This document shows positions 1 through 11,600 of a stretch of 64,000 bases of DNA, piece by piece. The position numbers and the translations under genes are program-made. The stretch is from Cheilinus undulatus (Eukaryota > Chordata > Actinopteri > Labriformes > Labridae). The stretch covers positions 36,282,051 through 36,346,050 of the forward strand of contig NC_054872.1 in the NCBI RefSeq assembly GCF_018320785.1. The letters run 5' to 3'. The notes below the pieces were generated by a model that worked only from the letters and a program-made list of their open reading frames with translations, had not been told where the DNA came from and ran no database searches. How positions within the stretch are numbered: the first letter of the stretch is position 1; each line of letters opens with the position of its first letter.

Positions 1-380
1 CTCACAAGCAAGGGATGAACATGAGGCCCATTGATGTTGACCAACAAAATACAATCAGCTTGTCCTTAAATCAGAGTGAACATCTGTGAAAAGTTTGAAG
101 AAAGTTCCTGAAAAGTTCTTGAGATGTCGCATCCATAAGATAGGGATGAACATAGGGCCTGATGACCTTGGCCTTTGACCTCCAAAATACAATCAGTTTA
201 TCTTGAGTCACAGAGGACATGTGTGCAGTCTGAAGAAAATCCTCCAAAGTATTAGAGTATAAGAGGGGATGAACTTGATGCCAAATGACCTTGACCTTTA
301 ACCTCCAAACTCTAACTAGTTCACCCTGTGAGTCAGAGTGGACATTGATTAGGAAAATCCCTCCAAAGGGCTCTTGATGG
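1..380. repeat. Three degenerate ~120-130 bp tandem units
   Basis: Three successive units each begin near GATGAAC (about 14, 145 and 268) and contain diverged forms of 'gaccttgacctttgacctcc' followed by an AATCAG/TCAGAGTGGACAT-like block and a GAAGAAA block. Repeats with this text are familiar from teleost genomes (recalled, not searched). The stretch lies in intron 2 of yrdc. The rest of 381-802 shows no exon I can support. Confidence 0.6.
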
Positions 381-802
381 AAAGACAAACTGAAAACAAT
401 GCTTCGAGCCGTGTCGATCTCTTGCATGGAAGCAGCAGATTAATCTATGCTGAGTCTTTATTTTCAGCCCTAATTTGAAACACAGTTACATAACTGAGTA
501 ATTAATGCACACTGGGGTTTTTATGTGACAAGAGGAGGGCCCGTCACTCAAAATGTAAAAGTGTTGTGTTGGTGTGAAAAAGGAAATCAGTCTCTTCCTC
601 TGTGTATGACTAATACATTTCTGCATCATGAAAGGTCTACAGAGCATCCACCACACTTCTGAGGGACTGACACCTGAACACAACTCTGATATTTTGCTGA
701 GCTTTTCAGGGTCACTGTTCAACAAACAAAAAGGCTCTACATCAGATCAGTCCTTCCTCTCGCTCTGTAGGTGAACCAGCAGACACCCACACACAAACTC
801 AC

Positions 803-3015
803 TTATAGATATCCTGGATCTCGCCCACACAGATGGCCAGCGGCTTCTGTCCATTCCTCCCTTTGATGTCGTAGGTTTTTCGGATGGCTTTGGAGTTTTG
901 GGCCAGACACGCCAAGCCGTAGATGGTGTCAGTGGGGACGGCGACTACATTACCTTCCTTCAGAGCCTTCACTGTGCAACTCAGGATTCCAGCAGCGCCT
1001 GTGGGTCAAAATCACCATGATTAGATTATTCATTAGACACTGCAACAGACATGATAACAAAACACCTAAAAAAATTAAAACACCAAAAATATAAATTGAA
1101 ATACTAATGCAATTACACAAGGGGTTCCCTCTGTCTTGTATTCTTGTCATTGGTTAGAGAAATATATCAGCATTTTGCTTGAACACATTGATCTCCTTCT
1201 GCTTCTAGTTCAAGGATTCACAACAAATAAAAAACCCTGTGCCATGGTTGTTGCAGATGCCATCTATTGCTGAACATACTTTAGTGCAGTGTTTCCCACA
1301 CATGGATAATACTTGTGTAGGCCACCCAGGTATATTTACCTGCAAAGTACACTTTTGTTAAGCAGGTTTTCTCCTGTTTTAAGCAACATTCATGCATGTC
1401 AAAGGCGTCCACTTAGTATAAAGGCACCATTTGAAAGCCATGTGAAAATCAATCTTATGCCATTGTTTAAACTTTTTTCTGCAGCTGCTGATCATCCTGT
1501 ACTCCTACACTCTGGCATGGTGGTTTCAATACACCATCTCATCAACAATAAGTCTTCACACACTGCTCGCTGGCTATGATAACAGAATATCAAGTGAAAT
1601 ATTACTTAAAAAGCAAGTAAAATTTGAGTGTCCCTGTATAACATACTGCTGATTAAGGCTAGGTAATTAATCTAAATTTAGATTAAATGGTCCTACTGCT
1701 ATTTTCAAATAGCAAAAGGTGCAGTATTTCTTTGAATCTGAAATGGTTTTTCAAAATACCACTTGCATACATTTTTTTGAGGCATGTTAAATTTTTTACA
1801 TGTAATTTTTTCAGATAATAACAGTAATCGTAATGTTTCCTGAGAATTTAGTCTTCTTTTCACATCAGTACTATGCACAGTTTGTGCTTTTTACTTGTAA
1901 CCTGGTCCTTCCGCAAGCAAAGGTGCACATGTAGATATGTAAATAATGCTGTTATTGTTATTATTATTACTACTAATGTTCTGATATATTGTAATTTGTT
2001 ATGTGATTTTATATTTGTATGTTGTAAGTATTGTTTGCACATATTTATTTCTTACTTTTGTTATATATTGTTAATTATTTGTCCCTGTTGAACTGTGGTA
2101 ATATTTATGTTGATTTTTTTTTTTTATCTCTACTGTTCAGCAAATCAGGATTTCCAGGGAAAACTAGTCATGTAATTATGATGACAGTTTTGCATAGTAT
2201 TTACCAACCATCTCTTCCATGAAGTAGTTAAATGCTTGTCTGTAAGGGGGCTGTTTAAAATTAGCCAGTTTCATCAGCGATCCATAGTATTCATAACACT
2301 TGTGATTTTATCTATGTGCTATTTTGTATAAATGCCACTTTTGTAGAAACCCATTGGACTGTAAGGGAGCGTTTAACACCTTTTTAAAAAATTCTAAACA
2401 TCAATACATCTAAGGCTACACTTCATTTCATTCATTATTTTTCACGTTTAGATTCAATTAGCAGAATCTGCTGTCATTGAGAATAGAAACTGTCACATAA
2501 AGCATTAAACAAACCGATATGGTGGTGTTAGTTACAGAGACAGCTGTTCACACTGTGGCTGCTAACCTATGTTTACAAACACTGTACTAAAGCCCCAGTT
2601 TTATTTTTAATCAGTGTTGATTGTGCCTTTAGTTTAGCTATAATTATATGGCAGGTCTGTGTCACGCATGGCAGGAAAAACAGGAATCTGATGTAACACA
2701 CTGTAATGTTTACATTAACGTTATCTTCAGCCAAACAGCCTGTTACGGTCGTTCCTCTCCACTCAAAACTCAATGCAACTCTTCATCTCATTTTAAACAT
2801 AGCCTGTATCAGTCCCCCACGTGCAGTTTCTCACCTGTTTGGTCCTCCTGGTGAAGAGACGGGCCATTGGAGGTCGGCGGCAGTAGCCGCAGCACTTTAG
2901 TCTTCAGCTCTTTACACATGTCTCCTCTGAGAGTCTGCGCTGCTGCTGAACTGTGAGCTCCTCTGATGTTAAACCGTTTTACTGCAATGTTAAAAAGGGA
3001 CTTCATAAATCCCAA
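803..3015 (-). CDS. yrdc: YRDC, threonylcarbamoyl-AMP synthase (5' part, exons 1-2)
   Basis: YrdC/Sua5-family enzyme that makes threonylcarbamoyl-AMP from threonine, bicarbonate and ATP for the t6A37 modification of ANN-decoding tRNAs, in cytosol and mitochondria. Exon 1 is 2835-3015 (ATG at 3015, donor CAG|gtgaga). Exon 2 is 803-998 (acceptor cccacag, donor AAG|gtgagt). The phase-1 junction joins correctly. Exon 2 encodes the family signature VPTDTIYGLAC followed by IKGRNGQKPLAICV, which form the nucleotide and bicarbonate site. Exon 1 encodes a basic, Ser/Ala-rich leader (MGFMKSLFNIAVKRFNIRG) that looks like a mitochondrial presequence; a second in-frame Met is at codon 4. Exons 3 onward are off the left edge. 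Intron 1 (999-2834) is AT-rich and shows no recognisable element. Divergently paired with the small gene starting at 3469. Confidence 0.93.
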
Positions 3016-3468
3016 ACTACTGTCATGTCAGAGTCAGTCCAGAGCCACACAGAGCATGTTGTCGCCTGATGAAATAACAGAAGTGTTCCGGGTTACGTCC
3101 CCCAAACAATGACGCAAATTTTCTTAAAGGGCCAGCTGCACGTTTCCTCTAATCCGCAGTAGAAGTTGACTTGAAAAATATTTGAGTTTAAGCTTTTCAA
3201 CCACTTTTATGTTTTTTTTTTTTTCATTTTTAAATAACCATCTAGACGTTAAGATGCCTATTGTTAAAATTTGCCGTCACATTTATTTACATTAAAAGGC
3301 TATACCAATTATAAAGCGACATGAAATCGTATTATGTCTGGAATATCACTCTTTGTCATCCCGTCTCACAGTCAGATGGATATTGTGTTTTGCGTGACTC
3401 CGACCTTAATTAGTGACATTTGAATCACCTGTGACCACCCATGTAAAAATGCAGAGGCCAAATCCAAC
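3016..3468. promoter_or_regulatory. Bidirectional promoter between yrdc and the C1orf122-like gene
   Basis: Only 453 bp separate the two divergent start codons, so both transcription starts must fall here or very close by. The half nearest yrdc (about 3050-3130) is the less AT-rich part and carries CCGGGTTACGTC and AATGACGC, plausible ETS/CREB-type sites. No clear TATA box was found. Promoter activity is inferred from gene arrangement. Confidence 0.55.
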
Positions 3469-5002
3469 ATGGAAACTAAATATAACGGATTAAACATGTC
3501 TTTGGTCATGGCCGAGGACACAGGTAACAAATCATGAAACTTTCTGCATTGTCACTTGTCAAAAGCCTACTTCTCTAAGAGTGTTTTTAAACAGCTACAG
3601 ATCGTTCGGAAGAAAACATGACCATAGGGACTGACGAGGGCGGTTCAGAAGTCACACAGGTAAGTCACAATCTGGTCCATAGGCAGGACCGCCAACAGAA
3701 TTGGCTAGGCCTCTGAAAAACCCAATGAATGCCCCCCTCGAGATATGATTTATTGAAGATACTGATGTGTATGCAACAGTTACTTCATTTTAAAACTGAA
3801 AAGTATGTGAAGCTATTATAGGTTGTGATGTTGAAATTGTCACCCACTTTTCACCTCCTTCTGCAACATTTTACCGCTTCTTTCCACCTGTAGGCCATTT
3901 TTTCCCCTCTTGACTCATTTTGCGAGTTTATAGCCCCATTTTGACCATATCTGTCGGTTTTATGCAACTGTCAACCCATTTTGCTACTTTTGGCCCCCTT
4001 TTTCTCTGCTCTAAACCCATTTTTTACACTTCTCACATTTTCCCTATCCTTTATTGCCTGTTTGCCATTACTTTGTAACCTATTTTCCCAACTTTTATCC
4101 CAGTTTTGCCTTCTCCCCATTTAATTGCATTCCCCTATCTTTTTAACTCATTTTTGCAGCTCTAAAACCCCTTTATGCAACTTGTTTTTTTTTTTTTTTT
4201 GCAACTTTTCTTCCACATCAGACCTATTTTTTTTGCAACTTTTAAACTACTTTCACCATTTTCTATCAATTTTTTGCCCCATTTTTTGGCTTTTTTATAG
4301 CCTGTTTTTGCCTCTTTTAACCTCTTCTCATCATTTATTTTGCCAGTTTTTCCCCAACTTTTAACTTATGTTGCCATTTTTTTCTGTTTTTCATTGCATT
4401 TAATTATTTTCCCCTTAGTGTCAGTTCTTTGTACTTTATTTTCTGGTATCCTTACTTTTGTGCACACCATGGCTTAGTCATAAAATTTGATATTACTTTC
4501 CAAGTGGTTTATCAACGTGCCCACCACATTGTCAACAGCACCAATAAACAGGTAGCTCTGTTTGAAGAGGTTTGCATCTTGGAAAAAACAGGCTATATTG
4601 CACTAGTGCATAAATCAATTTATTTTTTGTTGCTCTGCTAAGAGTGGTTATTCAGGTTAAATTTAATTATTAGTTATCACAGATTAAATTTACACTGGAC
4701 CATGATATTGCTAACCTCCATGGGTCTCCATTTGAACATTTTAATGGCTGGCTGGTTGAAGACTGAACGTTTTCTTCTCCACAGAAGCTGGAGGAGGTAC
4801 AGTGCAGACTGGAGTGTCTGTCTGAGAAGATACACCTGTGTAACACTGTCCTGAATGACCTAAAGGATCTCAGTAAAGCTCTAGAGGTGATCTGTTTTTT
4901 CTCACAGGACTCTTGTGAATCACTGCTGAATTTTCCAAAATTAATTTTGGTGTTTTTCCACAGAGGAGATCTCATCAGGATGCATCTGCGCCAGAGACAT
5001 GA
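3469..5002 (+). CDS. Small coiled-coil protein, probable C1orf122 ortholog (4 exons, 86 aa)
   Basis: Four exons join without a frame break: 3469-3523, 3595-3659, 4785-4886 and 4964-5002, each with gt/ag ends (CAG|gtaaca, acag|CTAC, CAG|gtaagt, ccacag|AAG, GAG|gtgatc, ccacag|AGG). The product is acidic at the N terminus. Exon 3 encodes a heptad-like helix (KLEEVQCRLECLSEKIHLCN and on) with a short polar tail ending APET. Human YRDC is paired head-to-head with C1orf122, followed by MTF1, exactly the order here. A 24-residue ungapped alignment of this helix with the C1orf122 helix, recalled from memory, shares V, R, L, I, C, L and L at matching positions. Orthology is therefore supported by synteny and weakly by sequence; function is unknown. 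Intron 2 holds a pyrimidine-rich repeat. Confidence 0.65.
3840..4430. repeat. Pyrimidine-rich degenerate short-period repeat
   Basis: Long run of variants of 'cccattttgcaacttttaac' at roughly 20-30 bp spacing, with oligo-T interruptions (for example 4184-4201). The plus strand is nearly purine-free. It fills much of intron 2 of the C1orf122-like gene. ORFs in it are low-complexity Phe/Ser/Leu translations and are not genes. Confidence 0.55.
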
Positions 5003-5052
5003 CCAAAAGGATGGCAGTCTTTTTTGTTGTTTCCTTTTATGCTCCATAACTG

Positions 5053-5058
5053 AATAAA
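5053..5058 (+). terminator. Polyadenylation signal AATAAA of the C1orf122-like gene
   Basis: AATAAA lies 51 bases after the stop codon at 5002 and is followed by a short A-run. It faces the mtf1 polyadenylation signal less than 80 bases away. Confidence 0.65.
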
Positions 5059-5114
5059 TGTCATTAAGTTTGTAAATTAAAAAAAAAGGTAAGAGTATGA
5101 AAAAAATAATTTCA

Positions 5115-8100
5115 GTGACAAGGATAAAGTTTTATTAGTATTATATTGCTCTCAATTCAGAAAGTTATTCATTATAATACTTTATATGAAACAAGCATAA
5201 GCAAACATTTTCACATTGTACATTCTTTTAAAAAATACAAATCCTTTACAGTTCCTCACTCTTTGGGTGTAAAGACATTCCTTTGGAAGCATATAGTTTC
5301 CCCCATTTTTTAAACTTAATATTAACATTTCTAAAAATTTCATCAAAAAATTCAGGACCTTCATACCCAAAAAAAAAAAAAAAATCACTCTGGCTGTACA
5401 TATTTGATCAAACGATGTGCTTCCAAACAAATGTCACCATCAGGGATTCACAGACTTTACCTTCTCAGGTAAAGTTATGAACAATGCTGGGACACAGGTC
5501 CAAAAACCATTTCTCTGCCTACAAATTAACACAAATATGAGTTTGATGGTGAAGATGAGCCAACATATTACCCATGTACATTGAATTTAAAAATGTGAAA
5601 GGCTGAGATTGTTACATAAGCGAAGTAAGCCCCAATGAAACATGGCTTCACACAGAGCGTAAAAAAGGAAAGCTGCGTACATTTGTCCAAAATAATTCTT
5701 AAAACAGAATCATTCACCAAGTCCTCAAACAAATCCAGTCTGTTTTAAATATGTGAGCAGGGTTGCTGTGATATAACTCCCTAATAACACCAGTCCAGAT
5801 GTGACATATAAAATGTGAGAAACGTGCTTTACATGAATGCATTGAAAAAGCAACATTTGCCTCTTTGAGTTCTGCATAAAACTTTGTAGCAGAATACAAT
5901 TGGATGGAGGGGGAATAAATAATCTTAGTCCTGAAGTCAGTATTTAAACACATGAATGCCACACTTAAAATTGCATAGTTGTGTTCAGTGACAGTATGCA
6001 TGTAAGATGTTATACTGATGGTGTGAGCTTGACTCGTGGCAGTATTTTGAAAGAATGCCTCACCAAGGTAATCATAAGTAAATGAAAATATTTTTCTTTT
6101 GGAGTCAAGTAAATTCATAGATATCCAAAACTGCATACTTGGAATGGTATCGAGCACAAAATATGTGACTGGAGCCTTTCACAACATTACCACCTGCCGT
6201 CTTGGCACCAGTAAACTGAGGGAATGCTCCTCAAAAGAATGGCAAAAATAAAAATGAAAAGAGCGACATGTTTGCATGATCACATCACCTGCACATGTTA
6301 TGTGGCGGTTGGTTATACGTGTAGCAAAGCTGCATATCCATTCATAACTCTGACTCTGGGTAAAACATAAAAACTTTCTGTCTCAATTCCCATGTCTTCC
6401 TTTGATATACTCAAGTGATTGCCTGAGACTCGATGGAGATGAGCGTGTCACCATGTCGATGGCAAGTCTGAAACAGAGACTGTCAAGGCAAGGAGGCTCA
6501 CAGAAAAGTTGTGTTGTAAGGCCAAGTAGCTCTACTCTCCAGCATGCAGGGCGTGATGCCTTCACTCTATCATCATTGCATTGTGTCCCTTGTGAAACAA
6601 TAATGTTAAATTATTCTTGCTATGTGTTACATCTTTAGACTGTACAAAAGCCCAGCTGCTAGTAGAACTATTCAACTAAACACAGCAAAAACTCTTCTGC
6701 ATAAACGTGACGGGGAAAGAATGCAGGGATACATTAGCTCCAAACTCTGAGAGTTAGTAATTTAAAAGTCTATACAAAAATACAAATTCTAGAATAATCT
6801 ACACATTTCTCAAAGATGTTAACACTAAAATGTATTTACATTGTCGCCAGGACACCGTCTTTTTAAATGCTACTTTACAGCAGTTGTATACAAAAGTCTG
6901 TAGTGGTGCTGCACCTCAGCTAACAAGCCGTCAGATTACTCAAGTTTGTGTGCAATATACGGGGATAATAGTGCAGCAAAACGTAGGGCTACTGCCAGTG
7001 TGGGGCATCCTGAAAGAAAACTAAAAGTCTGAGTCACAAATTAAAGGAGTCAGGATCATTTATGACTTGATGCATCCCTGAGAGGGTGGACACCCTATAA
7101 AACATGGGATGATGACAGTAGTTCCTTATGGTTTGGTTGTGGGGAATTTACACAAACAAGCAGATCCTTGAGGATAATTTTCTTCACTGTGCAGTCAACT
7201 AAAGGTGACTTTTTCTCAAACTTGCTTTTATGTTCTTAAGAAATAAAAGCAAAATCAGTAACAAAAACTTAAAATACAACAAATGATTGGAATAAATTAA
7301 TGATAGATTTCTCTGTTATCTTGAAGATAATATTACCAGAATTAAAGAATCAAACATTAAATAAATTAACACGAACAATTTAAATTAGTTTAAGTTAAAG
7401 GCAACTCATTTGAGGTCTTTGACTTACAAAGACAGGCAGATCGTGTCACAGGTCTCTTCTTGATTCATACATAACTGTCAAAGAAGAAGAATAAAAGTCA
7501 TCACATTTTCTGGACTGATTGCTCCCTAAAATAACAAGGATATCACTTCATATTATGACAGTCATAAGGGGCTATGAGGCCGACCTCTTTAGATTCCTAC
7601 TGGGAGCAATTCTTAAAATTATCGTAAATTCCCCTAATATACAGTGCAATCTGGTCGTCTTTACCAGCTTTATGCCTTTGTTAGGACCTGTAGTACAGTA
7701 CAAGGATATACAGACACATTTGTTTTCCTGCTCAGGTGTGTGCGACCTTAAAGCCAGGAAAGTTTTCTCTTGAAGTTATCAGTGCTTGGACAACACTCAT
7801 TTGTTTCAGTTGATTAATTCAGAGTGGATATCGTGGGTTAATATATACAGATTGATTTTGTTTCTAACAAAGGATCCACTGTTTTTTCCCTGCTTTAAAC
7901 AGCTTTAACATTGCTAAATCTCAAAGAGCATACTAATCCCATTTCCAAAAACTCAACTACTGCAACAGAAAGTTATTCATAGGCTGTGTATATATGTTAC
8001 ACAATGCGATACAGAACAGAATGCACTGCAGGAACAAGGGCTTCAATGCACACACTATATAGGGAGAAAAAAGAGGTGTCACTGTGGAGAATGACTGGAG

Positions 8101-8179
8101 GTGTGGGTGGATTTGATGTCTGTAGATGCGAGGAAAAACCAGAAAAAACCCATGGTGCTAGACTCAAAAGGCAGCTCTT
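5115..8179 (-). other. mtf1: mtf1 3' untranslated region
   Basis: About 3 kb between the mtf1 stop codon (8180-8182) and a minus-strand AATAAA at 5131-5136. It is AT-rich, has no ORF resembling a known family and no strong transposon signature, which fits the long 3'UTR typical of vertebrate MTF1 (from memory). The exact cleavage site and possible earlier signals cannot be decided without transcripts. Confidence 0.6.
5131..5136 (-). terminator. Candidate mtf1 polyadenylation signal
   Basis: TTTATT on the plus strand reads AATAAA on the minus strand. It is the last such hexamer before the oppositely oriented C1orf122-like gene, so the two transcripts end within about 80 bp of each other. Confidence 0.5.
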
Positions 8180-8652
8180 CTAAGGATTGCCGTCAGTGGC
8201 CATGTTGAAGTCCTCAGCGACAAGCAGCAGAGCCTCAATGTTGGCAGCTGTGTCAGGGCTCTGCAGAGAGAGGAAGTCTGAGACATCCATATTGGATAAC
8301 CCGTCAGATGAGGGAGGGTTACAGGCAGTGCTGCTCACTATTGTGGAGCTAGTCTGAGCTAAGGAGGAAGAGGAAGAAGAAGAGGGGTCCTCCAGCCTCA
8401 CCTCACCAACCTTGGAGGAAGACTCAGGAAGGCAGCAAGAGGAAGAGGAGGTGGAGGGATTCTGTGGAGGTTCTGACGGTGGAGGAGGAGGGGGCTGTGA
8501 CGGAGGCTGTGCTGGGGCTGAAATGTTGGAGGAGGCACTCTTTGAACTCTTGTCCTTAGCAGAGTCCCTGCAGGCACACTGGCACTGACAGGACTCCTCC
8601 TGTTTGATGATGATGACAGGAAGGCTGAGGCCGATCTGTTGGACCGAGTTGC
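8180..8652 (-). CDS. mtf1: mtf1 last coding exon with cysteine cluster
   Basis: Acceptor ttttcag|GCAAC at 8652, stop TAA at 8180-8182. Encodes [16 protein letters not shown], nearly identical to the human cysteine cluster needed for metal-induced activation, then a Pro/Ser-rich linker and the conserved C-terminal motif [14 protein letters not shown]. The overlapping ORF in another frame (8398-8703) is a shadow. Confidence 0.95.
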
Positions 8653-11600
8653 CTGAAAAGAAAAAGGGCCAAAGTGGCTGAGTAATACCAATGCATTCAT
8701 CACTTGCTGTCAAAATGTCCTGCAAGCATTTGATACTGTCATGAGGTGAAGACAATAAATTTTACATTATAATAGTGTAATCAAGTGTGAACAAAGCAAA
8801 CTCTTCTGATATTTTAAACAGAAGTGGTTTGCCAGAGCTGTCATTGGTGTTTTTGCTGTTCAGTGTCATTTCAAGGAGTTGTTCAAATGTTTGCTATTCT
8901 GAGGATCTCTACAACTTGGGTTCCAAGCTAAAGAAACCAATTGACCACAGAGATTTGGGACGAGGCATCAAATTTTACCTTCAAAGCCCACCATGGTATT
9001 TTTACTTACTGTGATGTCATTCCTTTAAGGATCTTCCATTGTTCTTATTGCTGAAGAAGTAAAACCTAAACCCCTTTTATTTTTTTTTACATTGTACGTT
9101 GTTCACTTATTTCTGTTACCAGTTTTATTTTTGATTACCATACAGGCTGGAATAGAAATCACCCTGCTATACAAGTTGCAGACTGTTTTTGAAATGTTCC
9201 AAAGAAAGCGGTTTAAACCGTTCTCTTGTTTTCAGTTTTCTCTAAATGCTCGATAACAACCCAATGAGTTTATCAGTTTACAAGAGGACAGTGTAAAGCA
9301 CACTGCAGACTTTAACAGCGTGTATGTTTTTTAAAACGTGCATAATTTACTTGCAAAATTGGGCTGCTCTTGATGTGTAAAGAGAGCTTCATCAAAATTT
9401 ACCTCCAAATTATTTGCAATTTCATGCCGTTTTTTTCCATGCTTCCTTGTTGTGCAATGAACTTTAGCATTTAGCTGAAAATACAACAAAGACTTTATCA
9501 AATTCATCTTTTACTAGCATCACTTTGAACAGGATTATGAATAAAGATCCTATGTAAAGTGATACAATGTATCATGTCTTTTGGCAAAAAACTGTGTATA
9601 TTGTAGCTTTTTGGTAAAACCCCACAGTGTGGAGAAATAAAATTATTTACTACTCATTTACTTACCAGCATTTCCTCCCACTGGTATGGCTGTAGTGAAG
9701 AAAACCTTTTCCACTTTGGGAGCTCCTTGATGTGCCTGTGAGCCAACATTTAACAACACTATGTGAGAACTATAATAAGACAAGGAGTTTTAAGTTCAAT
9801 TTTCTCAGGATTTAACTGGTTTAGTAGGATATAATTCATTTCTGTGTTGTATTAAATCAAATCACTGGATCTAAGAAATGAAGGTCAACATAGCAACACA
9901 ATTTGTTAACGCCTGTTTTGTAGACTTCAATTTTGTCTTATGACGGTCAACCAAAAAAATAAGATAACAGGGTGGACAAGGAATGCTACGTCTCCATTAT
10001 GATGGGTAGTGACTGACCAATCATAGGTAGCCATGTGTAAATATATGTACACGTTTGTTTGTTTTGCTTTCAGTGGGACAAAATCTATAAAAAAGAGATC
10101 ATGCTTTGTTAAAAACACCTCAATCTGTATTAAATGAAACTAAAAAAACTTATAACAGACATCTCTCATTGAGTTATTAGTCTACTTAGAAGAAGTATAA
10201 TTTCATTATCAAGTTTCTTACTTTTTTTGCAACAAGTTTAAGGCTCCCCCTGGTGGCCAAAAGATGTTGATCTGAAATCTATTTCACTGAACACCTTTAA
10301 ACCAGGGGGCCACATACGCCTTCTAAATACAGCTTACAGTAAGTGATTGAGATCAAATAAAACACTTATTTATTTGCATTTACTGCAAATAGGTGCATGC
10401 TGAGCCCACTGTAAGAAGTAATGGCAATCCATTGCTTCACCTTGCATATGAATCTGTCAAGTTCTTATAATGACATAAGTGCAAAATATGAAGCTGATCT
10501 AATCCTCTCTCACATGAACATGATTATGATTAGGAGAAAACCTCGCGGAATACCTCATCAGGCACGTGCAGGAATGTGTTTTTAAACTGCAACAGCTTTA
10601 CGAAAAGACTTTGCTGGAGCACTACTCACCGCCTGCTCTGGGTTCTGCTGGCTGTTGGCTGCACTGCTGAGGATCCACTGCAGGTTCTGGTCAGACATGA
10701 CCAGGCTGGGCTGCAGCAGGTTCTGGGTGGGAGCTATGGTGATGGTGGCAGGGGTAGGAGGCAGAGCAGGGCCAGAGTTAGGGACAGGGTTGTTGGCCAA
10801 AGGCACAGGTTGAGCCACAGCTGCCAGAGCATCTGTTGCAGCAGGTGCAACAACAGGCACAGGAGCAGCTCCTGGTGCTGTGGTGTTAAGTGCTGGAGCC
10901 ACTGGAGTAGGTGGAGGAGGAGCAGAGATGGGTTGGGGAAGAGAAGTAGTCTGGGCAGTATTGTTTGGCTGCAGGAATGTGGGTGGCAGTGCAACGTATT
11001 GCTGGGGGGTGGCATGTTTTGGTGCTTGGACAGAAGCCTGAGCAGGTACTTCGGAGATTTGCTGAGGCCCAGTTAGTTGCATGAATGGGGGAGGCTGTTT
11101 GGAGCTGATGGTAGCAGTGGCTGCAGCAGGGGTGGAGGCCTGAGGAGGAGAGCTCTGACTGAGCCGGGAAGGAGCCTCCATCACTGCAGTTGTGTGGGAA
11201 GAGGGAGATGAGGAGGTAGGATTAAAAGTGAAAGAGATGATAGATGAGGCATCAGTCACTCCAGGTTGGGTAGGAGTCTCAAGGCTGAAGTGTTCAGCAA
11301 GGCTCTCTGAGGAGGGAAAAGAAGAAACAGTCAACATTCGATTCAGCTTAAACTGACAGGTTTCAAAGTGCTCTGACCGCTGGGATTGGAAATGTACTGA
11401 CCATTGGGATGGGCATCATCTTGGCTGACACTGTTTTCAGGACTCTGGAACATGAGCTCAAAGATTTTCACAGGAGTGACATTGTTGAGGTCCAAATTTT
11501 GAGCCTGTGAAATGAACAAAAAATCATAAAAGACCTTCTAATTTCTTATTACTTATAGAAAAACAGTGTGAAATTAGCATAACCATATAAAAACTGCCTG

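Noticed and set aside
486..725. 79-codon minus-strand ORF in yrdc intron 2
   Set aside because: Not similar to YRDC exon 3 and without convincing splice sites in phase.
4125..4364. 79-codon Phe/Ser/Leu-rich ORF
   Set aside because: Artefact of the pyrimidine-rich intronic repeat.
10576..11076. 166-codon plus-strand ORF opposite mtf1 exon 8
   Set aside because: Antisense shadow of the Pro/Gln/Ala-rich activation region; no homology.
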